Shown here: positions 1 to 7,250 of the stretch, piece after piece
Layout: every line of letters starts with the position of its first letter
How positions within the stretch are numbered: position 1 is the first letter of the stretch
Source: JAQBFJ01 sp032123435
GTDB lineage: Bacteria; Verrucomicrobiota; Kiritimatiellia; UBA8416; JAQBFJ01
Assembly (NCBI GenBank): GCA_032123435.1
Contig: JAQBFJ010000284.1
Location: forward strand, 1 to 18,562
DNA: 18,562 nt
Reading direction: 5' to 3'
Program-made: the position numbers and the translations under genes
Notes under the pieces: generated by a model
The model's database searches: none
The model's input: only the letters and a program-made list of their open reading frames with translations
Told to the model about the DNA's origin: nothing

Positions 1-1
1 T

Positions 2-854
2 GGGTTATACGAACTTGATGATTTGCGGAATGTTGAGACAAAAGAACTTGCTACTCCTTTTGGTCGGCCGTCAGACGCTTTTATTTGCGGCGTGATGGGG
101 TGATAATGACGTTTATTTTCTTCCGCGTCATGGACGGGGTCATGTGCTTCTTCCCTCAGAAATCAATCATAGGGCCAATATTTTCGGGTTCAAGATGCTT
201 GGGGCGGAAAGCATTATTTCAGTCAGTGCCGTAGGCAGTCTAAAAGAAGATTTGAGGCCGCGCGATATTGTCCTGCCGGACCAGTACTTTGATCGAACCA
301 AGAATTCTACGGGGCACACCTTCTTCGGCGATGGTATTGTGGCGCACATCTCATTCGCTGAACCTACGTGCGGAAAATTGCGGAAGTGCATCGCGGAGAC
401 GGCGCGGCGTGTTATCAAAGCGGATTCCGGTCTGGATGTCCGGGTTAATGAAGGCGGCACATATGTTAACATGGAAGGGCCGGCGTTTTCCACGAGGGCT
501 GAATCGCATGTCTATCGTCAGTTAGGCATGGATATTATAGGCATGACCAGTCTACCTGAAGCCAAGTTGTGCAGAGAAGCCGGGATTTGCTATCAACCGC
601 TTGCTATGGTGACGGACTATGATTGCTGGCGTGAGACCGAAAGCGCTGTTACCGTTGACATGGTGATAGAGCATTTAACGGCTAATACGAAATTGGCGAA
701 GGAAATTCTGGTCGTATTGCTGACAGGTGGATTCGAAAGGAAACAGGCGTGTGATTGTTCGGAATCTTTAAAGCATGCCATCCTGACGAACGCGGGATCG
801 ATCTCGGAAGAGACCAAAAAAAGAATGAACATTATCGTCGGTAAATATGTTTGA
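2..854 (+). CDS. mtnP: S-methyl-5'-thioadenosine phosphorylase, 5'-partial, with apparent +1 frameshift
   Basis: Phosphorolyses 5'-methylthioadenosine to adenine and methylthioribose-1-phosphate (polyamine by-product and methionine salvage); cytosolic. Translation from base 2 gives GLYELDD...TPFGRPSDAF, the MTAP N-terminal region, and stops at TGA 101-103. The next frame (codons from 99) continues with D-N-D-V-Y-F-L-P-R-H-G-R-G-H and runs to 854. Family motifs follow: DQYFDRT, the GPAFSTRAES substrate loop, and TDYDCW near the C-terminus, whose aspartates mark the 6-aminopurine-specific MTAP branch. The GGGG at 97-100 has one G more than a continuous frame needs, so this is either a true frameshift or a homopolymer error. 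An internal GTG at 144 would give a 236-residue fragment lacking the phosphate-binding glycine loop. The stop overlaps the next gene's ATG by 8 bases, implying coupled translation. Family identification is firm; whether the gene is intact is not. Confidence 0.88.
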
Positions 855-1590
855 TAAAAGTGTTGGGCGTATGGCTTTTTCAGTTCTACACAAAGCGCTG
901 GATCTTGTTTATCCGCGTTTTTGCTCAGTATGTAATTCAAGAGTAGGCAATGAATCGCGGTATATATGCTGGGATTGCATGGCAGGAATGGATCTAGTTA
1001 AAAGTCCTTTCTGTTCTGTCTGTGGTGATCCTGTTGATGGTATTATAGATCATGATTATATATGTTCATGGTGCGTTGGGGACGAGCCGTACTTTGATAT
1101 GGCACGTTCCGCGGCATGTTACAAAGGCAGTATCAGGACTGCGGTACATGCTTTCAAATATCGCGGAGCTGGTTATTTAAGTGGTGACCTTGTTGTTTTG
1201 CTTGAAGGCTGTATCAGGGCTCATTATGATCATAACCGCTTTGATGCGATTACATGTGTGCCTTTGCATGTATCAAAACAGCGGAAGCGAACGTATAATC
1301 AGGCGGCGCTGTTGGCAAAGGGTGTAGCGTCGAAGATGGAGTTACCGTTGGTTGCGGGATGTTTAGAACGCGGGTGGGATGCTGGGACGCAAACCGGTCT
1401 GACGGCGAAACAGCGTATAAAAAATGTTCGAGGAGTTTTTCAGGCAAAAATGAAAGATTGGATAGAAGGGCGGAGTTTGCTTATTATTGATGATGTTATG
1501 ACTACTGGCGCCACGGCGAATGAATGTGCGAGAGTTTTGAAAGAGGCTGGGGCCGCGTTTATAGGTGTGGTAACATTGGCCCGTGGTTAG
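847..1590 (+). CDS. comF: ComF-family phosphoribosyltransferase-like protein
   Basis: 247 residues, normal family length. The N-terminus carries eight cysteines in CxxC pairs (C26/C29, C41/C44, C56/C59, C73/C76), the double zinc ribbon of ComF/GntX proteins. Then comes a type I phosphoribosyltransferase domain with the PRPP-binding loop IIDDVMTTGAT at about 213-223. ComF proteins support uptake of transforming DNA in competent bacteria and act in the cytosol; their enzymatic substrate is not settled. The gene starts 8 bases inside the preceding phosphorylase gene with no strong Shine-Dalgarno, so translation is probably coupled. A dprA competence gene lies 5.7 kb downstream, but no ComEA/ComEC or pilus gene is visible, so natural competence is not shown here. 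Confidence 0.9.
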   Translation: MFDKSVGRMAFSVLHKALDLVYPRFCSVCNSRVGNESRYICWDCMAGMDLVKSPFCSVCGDPVDGIIDHDYICSWCVGDEPYFDMARSAACYKGSIRTAVHAFKYRGAGYLSGDLVVLLEGCIRAHYDHNRFDAITCVPLHVSKQRKRTYNQAALLAKGVASKMELPLVAGCLERGWDAGTQTGLTAKQRIKNVRGVFQAKMKDWIEGRSLLIIDDVMTTGATANECARVLKEAGAAFIGVVTLARG

Positions 1591-1674
1591 CCCGCGTATT
1601 TCATAAAGAATCGCATGAATGTGGGATAAGAAGTTGTAAAACAATGGCTTTGTGTCAGGTGGGAGGCAGACAGC

Positions 1675-2133
1675 ATGAATGATACTGGTCAAATAGAGGT
1701 TTTAGTAAGAGGGGTATGTGTTCAGGATGGGAAGCTGTTGCTTTGCCGCACGAAAGGAGCGGATAACACGTATTTACCTGGTGGGCATGTTGAGTTCATG
1801 GAAAAAGCTGAAGATGCTCTCTGCCGGGAAATTATAGAGGAAGCGGGATTGGAAATATCCGTAGGCAGGTTTCTTGGTGCGGTAGAGCATACGTTTATTC
1901 AAGCGGGTGAACGGCATTGTGAGATTAATTTGATATTTGAAGTAGCGATATCCGACATTGATGCGTCGGAGGATCCCGTTTCGCTGGAAGATTACATTGA
2001 GTTCTGCTGGGTATCTTTGGACAAATTATTGGAGTTCAAGCTGGAGCCGATGGTTTTGTGTGATTTACTGGTTTCATGGGTTGATCGTTCTGGCGGCGCG
2101 GTTTTCTGGTCGAGTTCGTATCAGGATGGATAA
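1675..2133 (+). CDS. Nudix hydrolase
   Basis: 152 residues, a stand-alone Nudix domain. A complete Nudix box GX5EX7REUXEEXGU is present at residues 37-59 (G37, E43, R51-E52, E55-E56, G58), so it should bind Mg2+ and hydrolyse a nucleoside diphosphate linked to another moiety. The segment before it (TYLPGGHVEF) resembles ADP-ribose/8-oxo-dGTP-type Nudix enzymes, but the substrate cannot be told from sequence. The start is supported by GGGAGG at 1661-1666, 8 bases before the ATG. It lies 84 bases after comF on the same strand and may share its transcript. The C-terminal 25 residues (from about VDRSGGAVFW) look non-conserved. Confidence 0.9.
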   Translation: MNDTGQIEVLVRGVCVQDGKLLLCRTKGADNTYLPGGHVEFMEKAEDALCREIIEEAGLEISVGRFLGAVEHTFIQAGERHCEINLIFEVAISDIDASEDPVSLEDYIEFCWVSLDKLLEFKLEPMVLCDLLVSWVDRSGGAVFWSSSYQDG

Positions 2134-2207
2134 TTAATAAGATGCATGGATAGGAGCGGGAAATGCATTGTCATCTGGCCTGTTGAATATTCCTGATAAG
2201 AACTTAT

Positions 2208-2236
2208 TTGAACCGGTCTGTTGCATATGATATAAG
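2208..2236 (+). promoter_or_regulatory. Probable sigma-70-type promoter of tRNA-Leu
   Basis: TTGAAC (2208-2213) and TATAAG (2231-2236) are separated by exactly 17 bases. A start site near 2243 would leave a 5' leader of about 13 bases before the tRNA. Read from sequence only. Confidence 0.45.
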
Positions 2237-2255
2237 GGCTTTCTTGTTTTTGGTT

Positions 2256-2341
2256 GCCGGGGTGGCGAAATGGCAGACGCACCAGACTCAAAATCTGGCG
2301 GTGGCAACACCATGAGGGTTCGACTCCCTCCTCCGGCACCA
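2256..2341 (+). tRNA. tRNA-Leu (anticodon CAA)
   Basis: Class II tRNA, 86 bases including an encoded CCA. Acceptor stem GCCGGGG (2256-2262) pairs with CTCCGGC (2331-2337) with one G-U pair; the discriminator is A2338 and CCA is 2339-2341. The anticodon stem CCAGA/TCTGG (2282-2286/2294-2298) encloses the loop CTCAAAA, giving anticodon CAA at 2289-2291, which reads TTG. The long variable arm GGTG-GCAA-CACC is at 2300-2311. The T arm is GAGGG-TTCGACT-CCCTC (2314-2330). The long variable arm together with CAA identifies leucine. Confidence 0.96.
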
Positions 2342-2395
2342 GCCTTCGCTCGCAGTCTAACGAAGGCTGCGAGGCTACGGCTTGGCATGCCAGCT
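2341..2395 (+). repeat. Mosaic of overlapping inverted repeats directly after the tRNA
   Basis: AGCCTTCG (2341-2348) is repeated inverted as CGAAGGCT (2361-2368). CTCGCAG (2349-2355) is repeated inverted as CTGCGAG (2367-2373), so the two hairpins compete. TGGCATGCCA (2383-2392) is a perfect 10-base palindrome. There is no T-run after the first hairpins, so they are not a standard terminator. It may be a REP-like intergenic repeat or a processing signal; copy number elsewhere in the genome is unknown. Confidence 0.55.
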
Positions 2396-2412
2396 GGGGT
2401 CAACACCATTAA

Positions 2413-2434
2413 CGGGGGCAACCCGATATTTTTT
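2413..2434 (+). terminator. Weak terminator-like hairpin after tRNA-Leu
   Basis: CGGG (2413-2416) pairs with CCCG (2422-2425) across a GGCAA loop and is followed by ATATTTTTT (2426-2434). The stem is only 4 bases, so this is tentative. It sits between the tRNA and the next gene, where a terminator would be expected. Confidence 0.3.
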
Positions 2435-2557
2435 CATCGTTGAGCATCTCGTACTCCTTTCACTTAATGTTGCTTTCTACAACCACTATAGCTTAAGATA
2501 TTATGAATTGCCCCGCTTTATGATGAAGAGCAAATTTTACTCGTAACCCTCTTGGTG

Positions 2558-2563
2558 AAAGGA
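2558..2563 (+). promoter_or_regulatory. Ribosome binding site fixing the start at 2570
   Basis: AAAGGA lies 6 bases before the ATG at 2570. It falls inside the longer reading that begins with TTG at 2552, so the ATG is the better start. Confidence 0.6.
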
Positions 2564-2569
2564 CAGACA

Positions 2570-3634
2570 ATGGAACTCAGCTTTAAGCCGGGCCTTGACG
2601 AGGCACGTGCTCGATGGCGGGCATTTTGGAACAAAGAGATTATCAAGAGACCGTGTATTGCTGTCACAGCGCCGAAAGAGGGGGTCAAGCAGGTGTCCGG
2701 ACCTCCCGGTCAATACCTGCCTGACGTTGACTTTGACAACATTCTCGATCAGGCTGAGGCGTCCATGGCCTCCGTATATTACGGTGGCGAAGCGATGCCT
2801 TTTTTGCAGCCGAGTTTTGGTCCTGACCAACTCGCAGCGTTCGTGGGTGGGCAACTGGATGAGTCCAAGGACAGCAACGGGACGACCTGGTCGTTGCCGT
2901 TTGTGGAGTCGTGGGAGAAATCTCTGCCGTTACAACTAGGTCATGGAAACAACTCATGGCAGCGCATGCTGGAGCTGTACCGCAAGGCCGGCGAACGAGG
3001 CAAGGGAAAGTTTCTGGTGGGCATGCTTGATCTTCACTCCAATCTCGACTGGTTGGCGGCCATCCGTGGTCCCGATCAGATCTGCATGGATATTATTGAT
3101 CAACCCGATATGGTGCACAAGGCCATGGCAAACGTGCGAAAGCTTCATCAGGTTGTCTACCATGAACTTTACAATGCGGCCTGCATGGCGGAGCGAGGAA
3201 CATGCGGCTGGTTGCCCTATTTCTGTGAAGAACGCTACGCGACCACGCAATGCGACTTTTGTCTACTGCTGTCTCCGGAGCATTTCGGGCAATTCGTTCT
3301 GCCTGCTCTTGATGAAGAGAGCGGTTTCCTTGATCATTCTGTGTATCACTACGATGGTCGTGGGGCGCTTCGACATTTTGATGCTATCACAGGCATTAAG
3401 AGTCTCGATGGCATTCAGTGGACGCCCAGTGCCGGCGACAAGCCGATGATTGAATGGATTGACCTGTTGAAACGCTTTCAGGCTACGGGCAAGCATGTGT
3501 TTGTCGGATGCAGTGCGGAGGAAGTGAAGGTATTCCACCGCGAGTTGAAGCCGAACCTTGTTTTCTACAGTACATGTGTGAACAGCCAGCGCGAAGCAGA
3601 CGAATTGCTCAAGTGGCTGGAAGCTAACACATAA
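2570..3634 (+). CDS. Uroporphyrinogen decarboxylase-superfamily protein (URO-D-like, role unknown)
   Basis: 354 residues from the ATG at 2570, chosen for its AAAGGA site; a TTG at 2552 would add six residues. It is soluble, without a signal peptide. The C-terminal half carries the URO-D-superfamily pattern: YHYDGRGALRHFD (about 259-271), GIQWTPSAGD (about 281-290) and a final FYSTCVNSQREADELL segment. This superfamily includes heme-pathway URO-D and the MtaA/CmuA methyltransferases, which move methyl groups between corrinoids and thiols. In MtaA-type enzymes a zinc-binding His-x-Cys lies where this protein has His260-x-Asp262, so the canonical zinc site looks altered. URO-D substrate-binding motifs are not obvious, so a heme role is unlikely. 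Such proteins are frequent in Lentisphaerae-like genomes and their substrates are mostly unknown. The next gene is a distant superfamily member 62 bases downstream. Confidence 0.75.
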   Translation: MELSFKPGLDEARARWRAFWNKEIIKRPCIAVTAPKEGVKQVSGPPGQYLPDVDFDNILDQAEASMASVYYGGEAMPFLQPSFGPDQLAAFVGGQLDESKDSNGTTWSLPFVESWEKSLPLQLGHGNNSWQRMLELYRKAGERGKGKFLVGMLDLHSNLDWLAAIRGPDQICMDIIDQPDMVHKAMANVRKLHQVVYHELYNAACMAERGTCGWLPYFCEERYATTQCDFCLLLSPEHFGQFVLPALDEESGFLDHSVYHYDGRGALRHFDAITGIKSLDGIQWTPSAGDKPMIEWIDLLKRFQATGKHVFVGCSAEEVKVFHRELKPNLVFYSTCVNSQREADELLKWLEANT

Positions 3635-3696
3635 TCTTTGTGCAAATTAATCACTGTTGAACCAGCTGGTGAGAGTCTGGTTTTCGGGAGCGATAA

Positions 3697-4956
3697 ATGG
3701 ATAAGAAAGAATTGTCACATTTGAAAGAATTGGCTGCCGTCTATGCCGGATATGCCCATGGAAAAGTGATGCAGGAGCGGCGGGATAAATGGCGGCTGAA
3801 CAACAGGCTTGAGCAAAAAACGTATCCATTTCATATTGAAGATAACGGTACATTTCTTAAGGATTTGATGCCGGCCTTGCAATGTGCTTCGGACGATGGC
3901 CGTTATCTGGAGAATTGTCTGTTGTATGCCATTGTCTCCTATGAAAAAATAAATGATGACCGGATTATTCCGGACCGGTTCGTCGTGGACTGGATTACTG
4001 AAAACAACAGTTATTGTGAAGAGCTTACATTTATCCATACAGATGACGGCCATGGTGGCGCTCTGGGCTATGAAACCAACAAGCCGATAAAGGATATTGA
4101 TGGCGATTTTGCCAAGCTGAAGAAAGTGGTTTTGACCCTGAAGAAAGACTTGACCGTCAAGCGTGCGGAGTTGGCTGATGAGGTGTTTCGGGGTCTGCTG
4201 CCGGTGGTCATTGGCAGGCCCAGTTCCTGTTATTCCGATGGTATTGCCAATAAGGCGGTTCATCTCATGGGTATGCAGGAACTTTTTCTACAGATGGCCA
4301 TCAATCCGGAAGCAGTCCACAGGTTGTTTTCCTTTCTGGCCGATAACAACCTGACCTTGGGCAGATGGGAGGAGGAACAGGGCCTCCTCACCCTTAACAA
4401 TGACGGGAATCAGGGATACTGCTCGGGCAGTTCGCAGTTTTCGGATGAGATCCCTGGCCGGGAAATAGCGGCTGGGGATCGGATTCTTTCGTCCGACCGC
4501 TATGGTTATCTGGAAGCACAGGAAGCGACCGGTATTTCACCCGACATGTTCGCTGAATTTTTCATGCCTCACTATGAAATACTTTCCCGCAAGTTTAAAC
4601 TTTTCAAATTCGGCTGCTGCGAGCCGGTGCATGATCTCATGCCTCACCTCCAGAAACTTGTCGGGCTTCGCAAGGTAAGTGTTACACCATGGTGCAATCT
4701 TGAAAAACTCGCAGTTAATTGCCGCCGCGACATCATCTGGTCGCGCAAGCCTGTTCCGTTAAAACTGTGCGACGCCACTTTTGATCCTGTTAATTTCAGG
4801 AATCATCTCAAGGAAACTCTTGAGATAGGAAAAGGCTATTTCGTCGAGTTTGTTTTTCGGGACACGAATCGTTTAACCGGTAAAATGGAACAGCGCATTG
4901 CCGAGGCGTGTGCCATTGTCCGGGAAGTTACCGGGCATCCTGAAGGGGGGCGCTGA
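3697..4956 (+). CDS. Second, divergent URO-D-superfamily protein (role unknown)
   Basis: 419 residues; the start is supported by GGGAG at 3686-3690, 6 bases before the ATG. It is soluble, without signal peptide or membrane helix. The C-terminal third matches the URO-D-like barrel: LEAQEATGISPDMFAEFFMPHYE (quoted here as LEAQEATGIS at 272-281), FKFGCCEPVHDLMP (302-315), then CRRDIIWSRKP (342-352) and a regular 'DPVNFRNHLKETLEIGKG' strand-helix end. Cys307-Cys308 lie where corrinoid-dependent methyltransferases of the MtaA type carry the first zinc ligands, and Cys333, Cys342 and Cys358 are further candidates. The N-terminal ~110 residues are an extension not shared with the upstream neighbour. 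It shows little residue identity to that neighbour, so it is not a recent duplicate. A cobalamin- or zinc-dependent methyl transfer role is a guess; no corrinoid protein or vitamin B12 gene is nearby. Confidence 0.72.
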   Translation: MDKKELSHLKELAAVYAGYAHGKVMQERRDKWRLNNRLEQKTYPFHIEDNGTFLKDLMPALQCASDDGRYLENCLLYAIVSYEKINDDRIIPDRFVVDWITENNSYCEELTFIHTDDGHGGALGYETNKPIKDIDGDFAKLKKVVLTLKKDLTVKRAELADEVFRGLLPVVIGRPSSCYSDGIANKAVHLMGMQELFLQMAINPEAVHRLFSFLADNNLTLGRWEEEQGLLTLNNDGNQGYCSGSSQFSDEIPGREIAAGDRILSSDRYGYLEAQEATGISPDMFAEFFMPHYEILSRKFKLFKFGCCEPVHDLMPHLQKLVGLRKVSVTPWCNLEKLAVNCRRDIIWSRKPVPLKLCDATFDPVNFRNHLKETLEIGKGYFVEFVFRDTNRLTGKMEQRIAEACAIVREVTGHPEGGR

Positions 4957-5002
4957 AGCAGACGCTGTCTATAGGGGTGGTCCTCAAAAACAGAAAATAG
5001 GT

Positions 5003-6052
5003 TTAATCGATTACGACTCTTTTTCCTTCTTTTCGGTCGTGGTACTGGGATTTGATCCAGACGTAAGTTTTGGCCAGACCTTCGCGGAATGGTGTTTTGG
5101 GTTCCCATCCGAGTATTTCCATAATGAATGTATTATCGCTGTTTCGGCCGGCCACGCCGCGTGGTGCGTTAAGATCATAGGCTCGTTTCAGTTTTACTCC
5201 GCCTATTTCTTCAGCTATTGTCACAAGATCGTTAACGGAGATCAGTTCGTTTGATCCCAGGTTGATGGGGGTGGCAATCAGTTTTTCGCAGTGCATGATC
5301 ATATCTATGCCTTTAACACAGTCATCTATGTACATGTAGCTTCGGGTCTGAGTGCCATCTCCCCAGATGGATATTTCATGTTTAGCTGTGTCCATTGCTT
5401 CTATGACCTTGCGACAAATGGCGGCAGGCGCCTTTTCACGGCCACCATCCCATGTTCCGTTTGGGCCATAGACATTATGGAAGCGGGCCATGAATGTTTT
5501 CATTCCGCGTTCAGCCCAGTATTCCTGGCAGAACATTTCGGATATAAGTTTTTCCCAGCCGTAACCGCGTTCTGCCATGGCGGGATATGCGTCAGATTCT
5601 TTTAAAGCTGTTACATTGGCGTCTTGTTGAAGCAGGATGTTATAAGCGCATGCGGAAGAGGAGAAGAAATAGCGTTGTGCTCCTGCCTTGTAAGCGGCTT
5701 CAATGAGGTGTGTATTGATGAGTATACTGCGCAGGCATTCGACGCGGAATCTTTCTATGAACCCCATTCCGCCCATATCGGCCGCCATGTTGTAGACTTC
5801 CGCGGCGCCTTCGCATGCTCGAACGCAATTTTCCTGTTTGCTAAGATCCATGCACAGGCTTTCGACTCCGGGTGTGCGCTGGTACCAGTTGCGGAGAGGT
5901 TTTTTGTCAATGGCGCGGATATGTGTGAATCCTTTGTCGTGGAAATAGCGCGTGAGTGTTCCGGCGATGAAACCGCCGGCGCCTGCTATGACGATTAGTT
6001 CATTCTTATCCAGAACATCTGAAATTGTTGTGTTCTTTGTTTTTGTAGTCAT
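5003..6052 (-). CDS. GDP-mannose 3,5-epimerase-like NAD-dependent epimerase
   Basis: 349 residues from the ATG at 6052-6050, which has AAGGAG 7 bases upstream; a longer reading from 6091 lacks such a site. It is an extended short-chain dehydrogenase/reductase. The NAD-binding GAGGFIAG is at 24-31, SSSAC at 131-135, the catalytic YxxxK at Tyr164/Lys168, and REKAPAA at 205-211. The AADMGGMGFI, RFHNVYGPNGTW, WGDGTQTRS and GRNSDN blocks match plant GDP-mannose 3,5-epimerase closely, including Cys135 and Lys207, equivalents of the plant acid/base pair. The predicted reaction is GDP-mannose to GDP-L-galactose (and GDP-L-gulose), a sugar donor for polysaccharide. It is a single gene, convergent with the URO-D-like gene and divergent from the SHD1-like gene. 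Identification rests on motif conservation; related sugar epimerases cannot be excluded. Confidence 0.85.
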   Translation of the reverse strand: MTTKTKNTTISDVLDKNELIVIAGAGGFIAGTLTRYFHDKGFTHIRAIDKKPLRNWYQRTPGVESLCMDLSKQENCVRACEGAAEVYNMAADMGGMGFIERFRVECLRSILINTHLIEAAYKAGAQRYFFSSSACAYNILLQQDANVTALKESDAYPAMAERGYGWEKLISEMFCQEYWAERGMKTFMARFHNVYGPNGTWDGGREKAPAAICRKVIEAMDTAKHEISIWGDGTQTRSYMYIDDCVKGIDMIMHCEKLIATPINLGSNELISVNDLVTIAEEIGGVKLKRAYDLNAPRGVAGRNSDNTFIMEILGWEPKTPFREGLAKTYVWIKSQYHDRKEGKRVVID

Positions 6053-6059
6053 GGTAAGG

Positions 6060-6065
6060 CTCCTT
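6060..6065 (-). promoter_or_regulatory. Ribosome binding site fixing the epimerase start
   Basis: On the minus strand AAGGAG lies 7 bases before the ATG at 6052-6050, favouring it over the upstream ATG at 6091. Confidence 0.65.
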
Positions 6066-6100
6066 GTAAGATACGATTTACGTTTTTCCAATGATCATAC

Positions 6101-6129
6101 AGCATAGGGTTTACGCCGTGTATTGGCAA
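6101..6129 (-). promoter_or_regulatory. Probable sigma-70-type promoter of the epimerase gene
   Basis: On the minus strand TTGCCA (6129-6124) and TATGCT (6106-6101) are separated by 17 bases, giving a leader of about 40 bases before the start at 6052. No operator-like palindrome is evident. Confidence 0.45.
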
Positions 6130-6230
6130 TAATTAATGGGCTTTGGAATGCGGTTGATATTGGGGTCAAGTTTCGCTGGACATAATGTATGATTTTGATT
6201 AATAGTGATTATACATATTGGCGTTTATTT

Positions 6231-7022
6231 ATGCGAATACTCCACGTATATATTGTTATTATTGTGTTTTTTCTTACGGCAGGCATATTGCGTGCGGAAG
6301 AGGGGCTCGATGATATTAATGACGATTATTCAAGCGTTCGCACATGGACCAGCGTGCGCGGTCAGGAAATTGAGGCTGTATTTGTCAAGATGGAAAACGG
6401 CATAGTCAGCCTTGAGAAAAAGGATGGCAGTGCTGTCTGCATATATCTGAACATGTTATGTTCTGATGATCAGGAATTTGTTCGTGAATCTGATTCTGAG
6501 GAAGAAGATGATGGTGGTGGAAGCGATGCCGGCAAAGAAAGGAAAGTAGCTGCGGGACTGCTTTCAGAGCGGGAAATAAAGTGGCTGCAGACGAAATGGG
6601 TTGACGACAGGACCGGAAAGGAGCTGATTTTTGTGGCTGATTTCGGTCAAAGATCCTTTGACAGTGTAGAAGACAGGAATCTTATCAGCAGGTATGTGAA
6701 GTTTCGCAAAATACCATATTATTTGTCTGCGCAATTGGTGGAACATACGGTTCAGCCAGGGAAGGAAGAATGGAAGCCACAGGGCGGCACTATTTATTTT
6801 TACATACTGGATCCACAAACCAATGTTGTATGTAAGAAATCGTTGTCAGCGAGTAGGATGCTGTCATCTAATAAGCATGCATCCCCAAGGTACAAGTATG
6901 GATATTATGGGGAAGTGTCAGAGCCGGGCGAGTACACGGCTGTTATCTGGGTCAAAGATTCCAAAAGAGGCGATTTTGGCAAAAGAATCAGAGTTGATCT
7001 GGACTATGTCAAAATGCCTTGA
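6231..7022 (+). CDS. Secreted protein with SHD1-like domain
   Basis: 263 residues from the ATG at 6231; an ATG at 6189 adds 14 residues and neither has a strong Shine-Dalgarno. The shorter form gives a classical signal peptide: MRILH, a hydrophobic stretch to about residue 20, then ILRA before EEGL, so export across the inner membrane is likely. Residues about 36-84 (VRTWTSVRGQEIEAVF ... LCSDDQEFVRE) match the SHD1 (SLA1 homology domain 1)-like pattern common in secreted PVC-bacteria proteins: R-T-W-T, an 'EAxFV' strand, 'G-V-L-K-D-G', ending in D-Q-F. An acidic Ser/Glu/Asp/Gly linker (about 86-102) follows. The C-terminal ~150 residues look like a beta-rich domain (IYFYILDP ... YTAVIWVKDS) that I do not recognise. 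Function unknown. Confidence 0.72.
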   Translation: MRILHVYIVIIVFFLTAGILRAEEGLDDINDDYSSVRTWTSVRGQEIEAVFVKMENGIVSLEKKDGSAVCIYLNMLCSDDQEFVRESDSEEEDDGGGSDAGKERKVAAGLLSEREIKWLQTKWVDDRTGKELIFVADFGQRSFDSVEDRNLISRYVKFRKIPYYLSAQLVEHTVQPGKEEWKPQGGTIYFYILDPQTNVVCKKSLSASRMLSSNKHASPRYKYGYYGEVSEPGEYTAVIWVKDSKRGDFGKRIRVDLDYVKMP

Positions 7023-7182
7023 TTCTTTCTGTTCAATTCCTTACGCGATATTATATTTCTCGTATTAGCATCTGTGTCGGAATGGTTGAGCGGCGTTATG
7101 TTGTCTGTTGTGCTTTGTGTTGTTGCTTAATTCTGGATGGCTGATGACGTGACGTATGATTGCCACTAATTCCTGTTGATCC

Positions 7183-7211
7183 TTGACGGATTCACGATGA
7201 TATGCTATTTA
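7183..7211 (+). promoter_or_regulatory. Candidate promoter of the dprA-topA run
   Basis: TTGACG (7183-7188) and TATTTA (7206-7211) are 17 bases apart, about 40 bases before the dprA start. The -35 match is good, the -10 only fair. The rest of the 7023-7250 gap shows nothing recognisable. Confidence 0.35.
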
Positions 7212-7250
7212 ATTTTCCTTAGCTAATTGTCGCATGGAGTTGAACTGAAT

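Noticed and set aside
2121..2421. Two minus-strand open frames across the tRNA-Leu (translations contain GGGSRTLMVL)
   Set aside because: They are reverse translations of the tRNA gene, a known type of false ORF, with no ribosome site.
3660..3682. Inverted repeat AACCAG/CTGGTT with internal palindrome ACCAGCTGGT followed by TTTT
   Set aside because: The 6-base stem with an 11-base loop is weak, and it sits just before the ribosome site of the next gene; not convincing as a terminator or operator.
3715..4263. 182-codon minus-strand open frame opposite the second URO-D-like gene
   Set aside because: Shadow of a conserved gene; no ribosome site or motif.
2256..4956. tRNA-adjacent genes considered as a genomic island
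   Set aside because: No integrase, no second copy of the tRNA 3' end was seen downstream, and sampled GC content of the genes is close to that of topA.
4898..5254. Plus-strand open frame spanning the convergent junction
   Set aside because: It overlaps the 3' ends of two well-supported genes in other frames and matches no family pattern.
7076..7100. GTCGGAATGGTTGAGCGGC resembles a tRNA-Ser/Leu D-arm region
   Set aside because: No matching acceptor, anticodon or T stems follow.
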